Shown here: positions 1 to 7,449 of the stretch, piece after piece
Layout: every line of letters begins with the position of its first letter
Numbering within the stretch: the stretch's first letter is position 1
Assembly (NCBI GenBank): GCA_031082185.1
Contig: JAVHLI010000006.1
Span: 80,388 to 144,387 of the forward strand
Source of the DNA: a bacterium
GTDB taxonomy: Bacteria; Sysuimicrobiota; Sysuimicrobiia; Sysuimicrobiales; Humicultoraceae
Direction of reading: 5' to 3'
Length of the DNA stretch: 64,000 nt
Notes under the pieces: generated by a model
What the model saw: only the letters and a program-made list of their open reading frames with translations
Database searches by the model: none
What the model was told of the DNA's origin: nothing
Position numbers and translations under genes: made by a program

Positions 1-1
1 C

Positions 2-616
2 GCCGCGGCGCAGTTGCTGGTCGAGGTCGGCCTGGAGCCTCCGGCGGTGTTCCTCGGGCGGTTTCCACACCAGCTCTCGGGCGGCCAGCGCCAGAGGATC
101 AATGTGGCCCGCTCGCTCGCCGCCGATCCTACAGTGATCATCGCCGATGAGCCGGTTTCCGCCCTCGATCTCTCGGTACGGGCACAGATCCTTGTACTGA
201 TGCAGCGGCTCCAACAGCAGCGGGGCGTTGGATACCTGTTCATCAGTCACGATCTGGCGGTGGTGCGCTCTGTGGCCCGGCGCGTCGCGGTGATGTACCT
301 GGGGCGGATCGTTGAAGAAGGCCCGACCGAGGCGGTGTTCGGCAAGCCCTTGCACCCCTACACAGAGGCGCTGCTGTCGGCCACCCCCGTTCCTAACCCG
401 CGGCTTGCGAGGATGCGGGAGCGCATCATCCTCTCGGGCGACGTGCCCTCTCCGGTCTCACCGCCGCCGGGCTGTCCCTTTCACCCTCGCTGCCCGATCG
501 CGCAGGAGATCTGCCACCGCGAGTTCCCGCCTCAGGAGGACGCGGGGAGGGGGCAGGTGGCGGCATGTCACTTCGCGGGGGAGATAAGGGTAAGCGCGCC
601 ATCAGGGCCGCGATGA
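2..616 (+). CDS. Oligo/dipeptide ABC transporter ATP-binding protein, C-terminal part (runs off left edge)
   Basis: This is the C-terminal two thirds of an ATPase that powers peptide (or nickel) import through an Opp/Dpp-type ABC transporter at the inner face of the membrane. The reading frame is open from the first bases, so the start and the Walker A motif lie outside the window. Visible are the ABC signature LSGGQRQR, the Walker B stretch VIIADEP and the switch histidine in FISHD. After these comes the C-terminal extension typical of this subfamily, with the cysteine pair in CPFHPRCP. The tail (last 20 residues) is poorly conserved. The partner permeases and binding protein are presumably upstream. 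Family assignment is firm; substrate cannot be told. Confidence 0.92.
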   Translation, partial: AAAQLLVEVGLEPPAVFLGRFPHQLSGGQRQRINVARSLAADPTVIIADEPVSALDLSVRAQILVLMQRLQQQRGVGYLFISHDLAVVRSVARRVAVMYLGRIVEEGPTEAVFGKPLHPYTEALLSATPVPNPRLARMRERIILSGDVPSPVSPPPGCPFHPRCPIAQEICHREFPPQEDAGRGQVAACHFAGEIRVSAPSGPR

Positions 617-871
617 GGGCCGTGATGGAGAGAACGCTGTCATCCTTAGCTGTCGTGATCCGAGGCACTGCGGCCTAGATCAGGCAACGATATGTCTCTG
701 GGCCAACTCGGCACCCGCGTTGGGGGATCTCCACAAAGCCTGACTGGAGCCTGTGCTTCGAGATCTCTTCGAGCCTGACCGCATGGGTGCGCAATCCTGG
801 GTCGGTACCGTCACTGAATGCCACAGCGCCCATGCCGATGATCTTCACGAGGCATATCCTGGGGGTCCATC
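617..871. other. Intergenic stretch with no recognisable gene
   Basis: No open reading frame here resembles a known family. A 101-codon minus-strand frame (675-980) exists, but it overlaps the next gene and has no supporting domain or ribosome binding site. A G-run at about 859-864 serves as the likely Shine-Dalgarno of the following GTG-started gene. Confidence 0.4.
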
Positions 872-1198
872 GTGCTCCGGTTTCCATGTCCGTACTTCGC
901 AGCGGATGTGGGACTCTCCGAAGAGCGAGAGCGGCACATCCTTGAGAGACATCCTGACCTTGTCCCGGAGCACCGTACACTAGTCGCCCAGACGCTCTCC
1001 GATCCCGATCTCGTTCGCCTAAGTACCGGTGTCCCGAGCGCGCGGCTGTTCTCGCGCTGGTATACTGGTTTTCGAGGCGGTAAGCACGTTGTGGTGGTCG
1101 TCGTTAGCAAGCAGGGAGTCCCGGGGCACCATTGGGTGGTCACAGCGTATCTGGCCCGGAGAATCACCGGAGGGATTGTCGCATGGACGCGAAGTTGA
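872..1198 (+). CDS. Small PBECR-like (barnase/EndoU/RelE-fold) putative nuclease or toxin
   Basis: A 108-residue protein starting at GTG behind a G-rich ribosome binding site. Its pattern is ERERHILERHPDL near residue 20, a central DPDLVR segment, then a beta-hairpin with HVVVVVV and HHWVVTAYLAR at the end. This resembles the phage-barnase-EndoU-colicin-RelE-like nuclease families that occur as toxins or phage-encoded domains. The paired His residues and the C-terminal TAY motif are the best guides. It overlaps the downstream DUF2283 gene by 16 bp, which suggests a translationally coupled two-gene unit. The function as an RNase toxin is inference from fold resemblance and context. A DUF4258-like protein is the alternative. 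Confidence 0.55.
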   Translation: MLRFPCPYFAADVGLSEERERHILERHPDLVPEHRTLVAQTLSDPDLVRLSTGVPSARLFSRWYTGFRGGKHVVVVVVSKQGVPGHHWVVTAYLARRITGGIVAWTRS

Positions 1199-1422
1199 CG
1201 CTCCATTATGACCGGGACGCCGACATCCTTCACATCAGCAAGCGGCCCCCCTACCCGGAACAGGAGTCTGAAGAGCTGGGCGAAGGAGTCGTCGCCCGAA
1301 TCAACCCGGCGACCGGCGAGGTCGAGAACCTGGAGATCCTTTTCTTCTCAGTCCGACTCCGGCAAGGCGATGCCTTCGATCTTCCTGTGGCTGCGGACCT
1401 GAGGCTGGTAGCGGGACGCTAG
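1183..1422 (+). CDS. DUF2283 family protein
   Basis: A 79-residue protein. The start is taken at the ATG at 1183 because GGAGGG lies 8 bases upstream; an earlier in-frame start would sit deep inside the previous gene. The sequence reads LHYDRDADILHI at the N-terminus, then an SEELGEGVVARIN turn and a strand LEILFFS. This is the standard layout of the DUF2283 beta-rich fold. Small DUF2283 proteins often lie beside small toxin-like genes and may be the antitoxin or immunity partner of the overlapping upstream gene. That role is inference only. Its stop overlaps the convergent oxidoreductase stop by 4 bp. Confidence 0.75.
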   Translation: MDAKLTLHYDRDADILHISKRPPYPEQESEELGEGVVARINPATGEVENLEILFFSVRLRQGDAFDLPVAADLRLVAGR

Positions 1423-2303
1423 CCGACCGCATCCCTGAATTGCCGGATCGCCTCGATGTGGTCGTCGGGCGTCCCCAGCCCCGCGCCCATCGTGGAGACG
1501 CTGAGGTGAGTGGCGCCCATCTCCCGCCACTCCTCGGCGAGCCGATGCCACTCGTCCGGGCCGTCCTTGCCGACGGCGATCCGCGCTTCGATGCCAAACG
1601 ACGCAGGGTCGCGTCCTGCCTCGTGGAGGTGCAGGCGAAGGCGCTCGATGAGTTCGGCCGGCTTTCTGGAAGGGCCGCGGGTGTAAGGGTTCGGCAGTCC
1701 GCCGCCGAACAACCAGCCGTCTGCAATCCGCGCGGCGCGCCTGAGTACCGCGTCCGCCGCGCCTCCCATCCAGACGGGGATAGGCCGCTGCACCGGGAGG
1801 GGATTGAGCCCTGCCTCGACGATCGTGTGCCACCGTCCGCGGAAGGTCACGATCTCCTGCGTCCATAGGGCGCGCAGCACTTTGACCTGCTCGGTGATCC
1901 TGGCCCCACGGTTTTGGAAGTCCTCTCCGAGCGCCTCGTACTCAACGGAGTTCCATCCAAGGCCCACTCCAAGCCGCAGGCGGCCCCCGGAGAGCACGTC
2001 CACCTCTGCCGCCTGTTTTGCAACGAGCGCGGTCTGGCGCTGGGGCAGGATGATGACCCCGGTCGCGAGTTCTATCCGCTTCGTACAGCCGGCCAGGTAG
2101 CCGAAGAGGACGAACAGTTCGTGGAACGGATCGTCCATGTCGTACCCCAGCCATCCAGGGCGGTTCGCGGTGCTCGCGCTCAGCACGTGATCGTAGGCCA
2201 CAAGGTGGTGGAAGCCGAGCGTCTCTGCGGCCTGCGCGAAGTCGCGGATCACGACGGGGTCTGTGCCTATTTCGGTTTGAGGAAAGACCACACCGAGGCG
2301 CAT
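1419..2303 (-). CDS. LLM-class flavin/F420-dependent oxidoreductase
   Basis: A 294-residue luciferase-like monooxygenase-fold protein (TIM barrel). The N-terminus MRLGVVFPQTEIG and the segments YDHVL, ELATGVIILPQR and SGGRLRLGVGLGWN are typical of the bacterial LLM group that uses F420 or FMN. The WMGGAADA segment around residue 177 matches the usual WIGG motif. GGGAGG stands upstream of the ATG. Substrate and cofactor (F420 versus FMN) cannot be told. The gene is divergent from the FAH-family hydrolase, with a 138-bp shared promoter region between them, which hints at but does not prove a shared catabolic theme. Confidence 0.9.
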   Translation of the reverse strand: MRLGVVFPQTEIGTDPVVIRDFAQAAETLGFHHLVAYDHVLSASTANRPGWLGYDMDDPFHELFVLFGYLAGCTKRIELATGVIILPQRQTALVAKQAAEVDVLSGGRLRLGVGLGWNSVEYEALGEDFQNRGARITEQVKVLRALWTQEIVTFRGRWHTIVEAGLNPLPVQRPIPVWMGGAADAVLRRAARIADGWLFGGGLPNPYTRGPSRKPAELIERLRLHLHEAGRDPASFGIEARIAVGKDGPDEWHRLAEEWREMGATHLSVSTMGAGLGTPDDHIEAIRQFRDAVG

Positions 2304-2441
2304 CTGGAGATCCTCCCTTCAAGGACCGTAGGGTTGGAGCCCTCCCAGTATAGCAACGGCGATCGGTGTGTCGTCGCGGGGAAGCCCAAGAGAGGTGTCG
2401 AACAACGTTAGGAACATGTCAGGCTATCAGGAGGCAGCGCA

Positions 2442-3176
2442 ATGTCATTTCTAGTACGAGTGTTCAACGGAGATACCATCGAAGAGGCGAAGGTCGAAGA
2501 CTCGGTGGTCACGACGCAGTCCGGCCGCCGGATGGCGGTTGCCGACGCCCGATTCTCCACGCCCACCGCGCCTAGCAAGATCATCTGCGTCGGGTTCAAC
2601 TACCGTGACCACGCCAAGGAGTTGGGCCGGGAGCTGCCCAGGGAGCCGTTGTTCTTCCTGAAGCCGCCCAGCGCGCTGCTGGCGCACGGCGAGATCATCG
2701 TCTATCCACCTGAGACCAAGCAGCTCGAGTTCGAGTGCGAGCTGGCTGCGGTGATCGGCCGGCGCTGCCGCAACGTCCCGGTCGAGGACGCCCGGTCCGT
2801 CATCTTGGGCTACTCTATCTTCAACGACGTTACCGCCCGGGACATCCAGAAGGTGGAGACGCAGTGGGTTCGGGCCAAGTGCTTCGACACGTTTGCGCCA
2901 TATGGGCCGGTGGTAGCCACGCACGTTGATCCTTCGGATCTGCGCCTGATGACGCGCGTCAACGGGATTGTGAAGCAGGACTCCTCGACCCGGCACCTGG
3001 CCTTTGACGTCTACGCGCTCGCGGCGATGGCGTCACGCATCATGACGCTCGAGCCCGGGGACATCATTGCTACCGGAACCCCGGCCGGGGTTGGACAGCT
3101 ACAGCCCGGCGATGAGGTCTCGATAGAGATCGAGGGCATAGGGGTTCTGACAAACCGCGTCGCGGCCGAGGAGTAG
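2442..3176 (+). CDS. Fumarylacetoacetate hydrolase family protein
   Basis: A 244-residue enzyme of the FAH superfamily, which hydrolyses, decarboxylates or isomerises beta-diketo acids using a divalent metal. KIICVGFNYRDHAKE begins the catalytic domain. The metal ligands are the two Glu of EFECELA and the Asp in NDVTARD, all present, and TGTPAGVG closes the active site. About 50 N-terminal residues form the usual small beta domain, so the length is typical of the short (MhpD/HpaG-type) branch. AGGAGG lies 8 bases before the ATG. The natural substrate is unknown. 4-hydroxyphenylacetate or catechol meta-cleavage acids, or oxaloacetate, are the usual possibilities. Confidence 0.92.
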   Translation: MSFLVRVFNGDTIEEAKVEDSVVTTQSGRRMAVADARFSTPTAPSKIICVGFNYRDHAKELGRELPREPLFFLKPPSALLAHGEIIVYPPETKQLEFECELAAVIGRRCRNVPVEDARSVILGYSIFNDVTARDIQKVETQWVRAKCFDTFAPYGPVVATHVDPSDLRLMTRVNGIVKQDSSTRHLAFDVYALAAMASRIMTLEPGDIIATGTPAGVGQLQPGDEVSIEIEGIGVLTNRVAAEE

Positions 3177-3229
3177 GGCGGCCCAGCGGGTTTGGGCGGC
3201 CCGGCAGGTAGGGGCGGCCCAGCGGGTCA
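3176..3229. repeat. Three tandem copies of an 18-bp GC-rich unit
   Basis: Copies start at 3176, 3194 and 3212, each beginning GGGCGGCCC followed by a GCGGGT or GCAGGT variant. Copies 1 and 3 are identical over 16 bases. The array begins at the stop codon of the FAH-family gene and ends just before the stop of the convergent nucleoside phosphorylase. Each unit has the self-complementary core GGGCGGCCC, so RNA from either strand could form hairpins. Confidence 0.8.
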
Positions 3230-3237
3230 ACGCGACA

Positions 3238-3972
3238 TCAGCCCGCGGATAACCTCCTGGCCGCCGCGATCGCCACCTCGATTGAGGCCGCCTCGGCCGC
3301 CCGGAATCTTTGCGCGGCCTCTTCCGGCGGCAGCTTCTCCCGCAGGATGTTGGAGTCGATCGCCAACACCGCGCCCGCCCGCGCGTGGCGGACCTGCGCC
3401 ACTATGAAAACCGTTGCGCACTCCTGCTCGGCGGCGACGATGTGGCCCTGCGCCGTTAGCAGTTCGGTGAGCGAGGGGTCCTTGCGGTAGAACGCGTCGC
3501 GCGAAGTCGCCACGCCCACGAACGGCCGGTGGCCCAGGCTGCGGGCCGCGTCAATCAGCGCCTGCGTCACGGACAGATCGGCGACCGCCGGGAATCCCAG
3601 CGGAAGGTAGGCCAGCGCGGTGCCTTCGTCGCGGTGGGCGGCGGTGACGATGGCAAGGTTCCCGACCTCGATCTCGGGCTGCCGACCGCCAGCAGAACCC
3701 ACCCGTATGAACGTGTCCGCGCCGAGATTGCAAAGCTCCTCGACCGCGATCGAGGCGGACGGCCCACCGATGCCGGTGGAACAGACCGAGATCGGTACGC
3801 CGCCCGCGGTGCCGGTGAACCCCAGGTACTCGCGGTTGCGTATCACCTCGCGGGCTCCTTCGAGGTGCGCGGCGATGCGCTCGGCCCGGGCCGGATCCCC
3901 CGGGATGAGGACCGTGCGTGCCACGGCACCGGTGGTGACCTTCAGGTGGCGCTGGGGAAGTTCGTCGCTCAT
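3238..3972 (-). CDS. Nucleoside phosphorylase (uridine phosphorylase-like)
   Basis: A 244-residue member of the PNP/UDP phosphorylase family, which splits nucleosides with phosphate into base and ribose-1-phosphate in the cytosol. Phosphate-site residues appear in GDPARAERIA (about residue 25) and in CSTGIGGPSASIAVEEL. The strand RVGSAGG and the acidic ribose-binding AEQECATVF near residue 180 follow. The canonical EMExA motif is changed here to EQECA. The gene overlaps the end of the adenine deaminase gene in ATGA fashion (4 bp) and is the last gene of a purine salvage operon. That favours a purine or broad nucleoside substrate, although sequence form is nearest to uridine phosphorylases. 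Confidence 0.88.
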   Translation of the reverse strand: MSDELPQRHLKVTTGAVARTVLIPGDPARAERIAAHLEGAREVIRNREYLGFTGTAGGVPISVCSTGIGGPSASIAVEELCNLGADTFIRVGSAGGRQPEIEVGNLAIVTAAHRDEGTALAYLPLGFPAVADLSVTQALIDAARSLGHRPFVGVATSRDAFYRKDPSLTELLTAQGHIVAAEQECATVFIVAQVRHARAGAVLAIDSNILREKLPPEEAAQRFRAAEAASIEVAIAAARRLSAG

Positions 3973-5744
3973 GGTTCATCCTCCGGGATAAACAGATCCA
4001 CGAGGCGACCGCGGACCACGTCCACCAGCCCGCGATCGGTTAGTTTCAGCGCAGGGCTGACCGCTAGCGTCAGGACGGCCAGGGTCATGATCGGCGAGCG
4101 GTGCGCGAACCCCAGAGCTGCCAGCGCCGACCGGAACGCCGCCACCTGCTCTCCGACCACCCGGGCCGGCTGATCGGAGACGATTCCGGCCACCGGCAGC
4201 GGGACACCCGCCAGCACCTTGCTGCCGCGCACCGCGGCCATGCCGCCACCATGCTCGACCACCCAGCCGGCGGCCGTGGCCATCTCGGCGGCGCTGCGCC
4301 CGACTACCAGCAGGTTGTGGCTGTCGTGCGCCCAGGTGGTCGCGATCGCTCCATCGCGCAGCGCACCGCGCACCAGCCCGTAGCCGGCGCCCCCGGCGCG
4401 GCCGTGGCGCTCGAACACCGCTGCCAGACAGAGGCCGCTTGATTCCCAGTCCAGGCGACCGTCCACCAGGGGCAGCGTAGCCTCCGCGGCCCGAGTGTAG
4501 GTGGTCGTGGCGTTCATCTCCATCACCCGGACGCGCGCCGCGCTGCGTCCGGCCAGGCCCGCGGGCGCATCCACAAGGAAGCGTTCGACCCCGGGCGCCG
4601 GGATGCGCACCGTCCCCAGGCCGGCAGCGGGCGCGGGCCGCACCGTGATGGCTCCGGGTCGCAGGCGCCCCTCTTCGGCTACGAGCACGCCCCGGGAGAA
4701 GACCGCGTCCGCCCGAAACTCCTCCAGGTTGCTGACGAGCACCAGGTGCGCGATCAGCCCGGGCGCGATCGCACCGCGATCGTATAGCCGCATTCTCCGC
4801 GCCGGCGCCAGCGTGACCGCGCGGATGCCCTCTACCGGATCCAGTCCCATTCGGATCGCCTCGCGCAGCACCAGGTCCAGGTGCCCGCGTGCCAGCAGGT
4901 CGTCGGGAAGGACGTCGTCGGTAACCAGGCACAGGTTGAGGGCACGCGCCGCGCCCTGGGAGGCGGCCAGCGTCTCCGGTGCCAGCGACTTCTCCTGAAG
5001 CTGCAGCGTTACGCCGGCGCGCAGCCGTTCCAGCGCGAGCGCCGGTGTCACGAAGGTGTGGTCGGAGTTGATTCCCGAAGCCACGAACGCAGCCAGGTCC
5101 GCGCCGGTTAGATTCGGCGCGTGGCCCTCGATGACGGTTCCTGCATCCAGCGCCTCTTCCAAGATTGCCGTCATTCGGGCGTCGCCGGCGATCACCGCGG
5201 GGTAATCCATCACTTCGCCCAGCGCGATCACGCCTTCCCATCCCAGTGCCGTCGCGACCTCCCCGGGGCCGATGTTTGCGCCGGAGGTCTCCAGCCCGGT
5301 CGCCGGGACGCAGGACGGAACCTGCATGAACACGTCCAGCGGCAGGTTGCGGCTCTGCTCGATCAGCAGGCGTATGCCCTCCAGGCCCATCACGTTCGCG
5401 ATCTCGTGCGGGTCCGGCGTCACGGTAACCACGCCCAGCGGCACCACCGCCTCCGCGAAGGCCGGCGGAAGCACCATCGTGCTCTCGAAGTGCAGGTGGC
5501 AATCCACCAGAGCGGGCACCGCGAAGCGGCCGCGGCCTTCGACGATTTGGTGCGCCGGCGGCAGCGGGTCGTCGGGTGCGAAGATGCGGCTGAACAGGCC
5601 GCCGGCGATGCCGATGTGCCCGGGAAGCACCTCTGTGGTGAACACGTTGACCACGCGCACGTTGGTTACGAGCAGATCGAACGGCCGCCGGCCGGCTGCC
5701 GCTGCCGCGGCGATCTGATGTGCGGTGATCTCAGGGCGCATCAC
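3969..5744 (-). CDS. ade: Adenine deaminase
   Basis: A 591-residue amidohydrolase that converts adenine to hypoxanthine and ammonia. Metal ligands can be followed: the HLH pair in VDCHLHFES, the Glu in GEVMDYP, the His in EGHAPN and the Asp in VTDDVLP. DPHEIANVMG is also typical of Ade. The C-terminal adenine deaminase domain carries WAHDSHNLLVVG. Length matches the family. The usual SDHE motif reads SDHT here, a small deviation near the active site. It lies between an MFS transporter (14-bp overlap upstream) and a nucleoside phosphorylase (4-bp overlap downstream), giving a coherent import, phosphorolysis and deamination unit. Confidence 0.95.
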   Translation of the reverse strand: MMRPEITAHQIAAAAAAGRRPFDLLVTNVRVVNVFTTEVLPGHIGIAGGLFSRIFAPDDPLPPAHQIVEGRGRFAVPALVDCHLHFESTMVLPPAFAEAVVPLGVVTVTPDPHEIANVMGLEGIRLLIEQSRNLPLDVFMQVPSCVPATGLETSGANIGPGEVATALGWEGVIALGEVMDYPAVIAGDARMTAILEEALDAGTVIEGHAPNLTGADLAAFVASGINSDHTFVTPALALERLRAGVTLQLQEKSLAPETLAASQGAARALNLCLVTDDVLPDDLLARGHLDLVLREAIRMGLDPVEGIRAVTLAPARRMRLYDRGAIAPGLIAHLVLVSNLEEFRADAVFSRGVLVAEEGRLRPGAITVRPAPAAGLGTVRIPAPGVERFLVDAPAGLAGRSAARVRVMEMNATTTYTRAAEATLPLVDGRLDWESSGLCLAAVFERHGRAGGAGYGLVRGALRDGAIATTWAHDSHNLLVVGRSAAEMATAAGWVVEHGGGMAAVRGSKVLAGVPLPVAGIVSDQPARVVGEQVAAFRSALAALGFAHRSPIMTLAVLTLAVSPALKLTDRGLVDVVRGRLVDLFIPEDEP

Positions 5745-6948
5745 GTCCTCCGGCTCCTGTGGCGTCGGCCGGATGCGTTACGGTAAGCATGGCAGCAAGT
5801 CCCGTTGCCGCCAGCAGGACGGCCGCCGCGACGATGAAGGCGGCGCCGAATCCGCGCTGGTCTATCACAAACCCGATGAGCAACGGTGCCACCATCGCGC
5901 CGACATCCGCCATTGTCCGGTTGATCCCCAGGGCCACGCCCCAGTGTCTCTCGGGCACGACGTCGGTGACAAGCGCGATCACCAGACTGCCTCCCAGGTT
6001 GGCCCACGAGACCAGGGAGACCGCGAGTACCACTCCCAGCGGTGAGCCGACGCCCAGGAAACTCAGTACCGAGACCCCCAGCACCGTGAGGCCGGTCAGG
6101 ATCACACGCCGCGTGCCAAACAGGCCGGCCAAACGGCCGCTGGCCAGCGCCGCGCCGAACCGTTGGATCGTGCCGATCATCAAAATGGTGCCGATCGCCG
6201 CCGGCCCAAGATGGATCTCCCGGGCGGAGAACAGCGGGATCAACGTCGCGATAACACCGCCGTAGAAGAAGAACAGCGCCATCATTATGATGCCGGGGCC
6301 GAGGATGCTCCGGATCTCCAACTTGGCTCCGTCAGAGGGATCGGTCTGCACCTGCGTGACAGGACGATTGGCCGTAGGATCTGCCAGCCGGCGGCCTGCC
6401 CCCAGCGCCATGATCCCAGCGATCACGGCGAGGACCAGCGAATACCGCCACGATAACCAGCCGGCCACCACGCCGCCGAGCGCCGGGCCCAGGGCTGTGC
6501 CCGTAAGGGCTGCAATCTGGTGGTAGCTAAACAACCGCGCCTTGTTGTCGAGCGTGGCGACCTTGGAGATCCAAAACTGGATCGTGATGAAGAACAGCGC
6601 GGACCCCACGCCCATGATCGCCCGCCCAACGAGCACGACGGCGAACGAAGGCGCCACGGCCACGGCGACCCCTCCTGCGGCCAGGATCGCGCCACCTGTG
6701 GCCAGCATCCCGGGCAGGGAGGAGCGGGCCACGAGCCGGCCCATCGGTACGTTCACCAGCAGCCGGACCCCGTGATACACCGACAGCGCCATTGCCACGC
6801 TGCCGGCGGAAACCTGGAACTCCCGCTGCAGCTGCGGCAGGAGCGGGCCGAAAACGGAAACGCCTATCTCGAATCCAACGAGTATGAGCAGAAGCGGCAT
6901 TATGACTGCCGCTTCCTTGCTCACGCGGATGGAAGCTACGCCGGCCAC
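5731..6948 (-). CDS. MFS transporter, candidate purine/nucleoside carrier
   Basis: A 405-residue, 12-helix major facilitator protein starting at GTG. The first helix pair encloses the conserved loop motif, seen as GVRLLVNVPMGRLVARS. A second A-like loop follows in the middle (FGAALASGRLAGLFGTRR near residue 265). There is no substrate signature. Its place between a small secreted protein (14 bp upstream) and adenine deaminase (14-bp overlap) makes a role in nucleobase or nucleoside uptake, or export of a product, likely. That is context inference only. The ribosome binding site before the GTG is weak, so expression may depend on coupling. Confidence 0.88.
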   Translation of the reverse strand: MAGVASIRVSKEAAVIMPLLLILVGFEIGVSVFGPLLPQLQREFQVSAGSVAMALSVYHGVRLLVNVPMGRLVARSSLPGMLATGGAILAAGGVAVAVAPSFAVVLVGRAIMGVGSALFFITIQFWISKVATLDNKARLFSYHQIAALTGTALGPALGGVVAGWLSWRYSLVLAVIAGIMALGAGRRLADPTANRPVTQVQTDPSDGAKLEIRSILGPGIIMMALFFFYGGVIATLIPLFSAREIHLGPAAIGTILMIGTIQRFGAALASGRLAGLFGTRRVILTGLTVLGVSVLSFLGVGSPLGVVLAVSLVSWANLGGSLVIALVTDVVPERHWGVALGINRTMADVGAMVAPLLIGFVIDQRGFGAAFIVAAAVLLAATGLAAMLTVTHPADATGAGGRDAP

Positions 6949-6962
6949 GATTCCAGGTTCCG

Positions 6963-7316
6963 CTATGAGCGAGGGTTGGGCGAAGATCTAGGGTTGGGCG
7001 AAGAGGGCGGCGGGCCCTGATACGGATTCATCTGATAGAACTCCGGCGGTGCACCCGGGCGGCCCCCACCGTCCTTTGGACCGGGCCGCAACTGGTAGAG
7101 CCGGCCCTCGTGGTAGAACAGGATCAGGGGCTCGCACTCTCCCTGCTGGGGCTGCGGACGCCGGCTGTCAGGACCGGGCAGGGGGATGAACTCGCGCATC
7201 TCCAGGGATGGTTGGACGGGCTGCGGCATCTGCGGAACGGTCTGAGAAACGGTGGTCGCGCCGCTCACCCCAACCGCAACCGCCGCCAGCAGCAGCCAAC
7301 CGGCCTGCTTGAACAT
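6963..7316 (-). CDS. Small secreted proline-rich protein of unknown function
   Basis: A 117-residue protein with an N-terminal signal peptide (MFKQAGWLLLAAVAVGVSGA). A short region with one Cys (QQGECEPLILFYHEGRLYQL) and a Pro-rich tail follow. The ATG at 7316 is chosen because AGGGGG lies 9 bases upstream; an upstream in-frame start would overlap the divergent aminotransferase. The tail ends in two copies of SPNPRS, encoded by an 18-bp duplication. It is the first gene of the purine operon. I do not recognise a family; FYHEGRLYQLRPG looks like a small beta-structured module found in other short secreted proteins. Confidence 0.7.
   Translation of the reverse strand: MFKQAGWLLLAAVAVGVSGATTVSQTVPQMPQPVQPSLEMREFIPLPGPDSRRPQPQQGECEPLILFYHEGRLYQLRPGPKDGGGRPGAPPEFYQMNPYQGPPPSSPNPRSSPNPRS
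6972..7004. repeat. 18-bp in-frame duplication at the end of the secreted-protein gene
   Basis: A 15-base sequence beginning AGGGTTGGGCG occurs at 6972 and again at 6990. The spacing of 18 bp keeps the reading frame and doubles the C-terminal SPNPRS peptide. Confidence 0.8.
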
Positions 7317-7449
7317 CGCTTTCGCCCCCTGCGCGTACGCCCTGCCTGCGTAGAGGTTAGCACAAACGCGGCAGGGGTTCAGTAGTCGGCCGCAGGAACT
7401 ACCTCCGCCGACGGGTAATGTGGAAAGGGTCACACTACTGAGGTGAACG

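Noticed and set aside
675..980. 101-codon minus-strand frame before the nuclease-like gene
   Set aside because: Overlaps the better supported plus-strand gene; no domain, no ribosome binding site.
3976..5502. 508-codon minus-strand frame inside adenine deaminase
   Set aside because: Arg/Gly/Pro-rich shadow in another frame of the same strand; adenine deaminase motifs are complete in the annotated frame.
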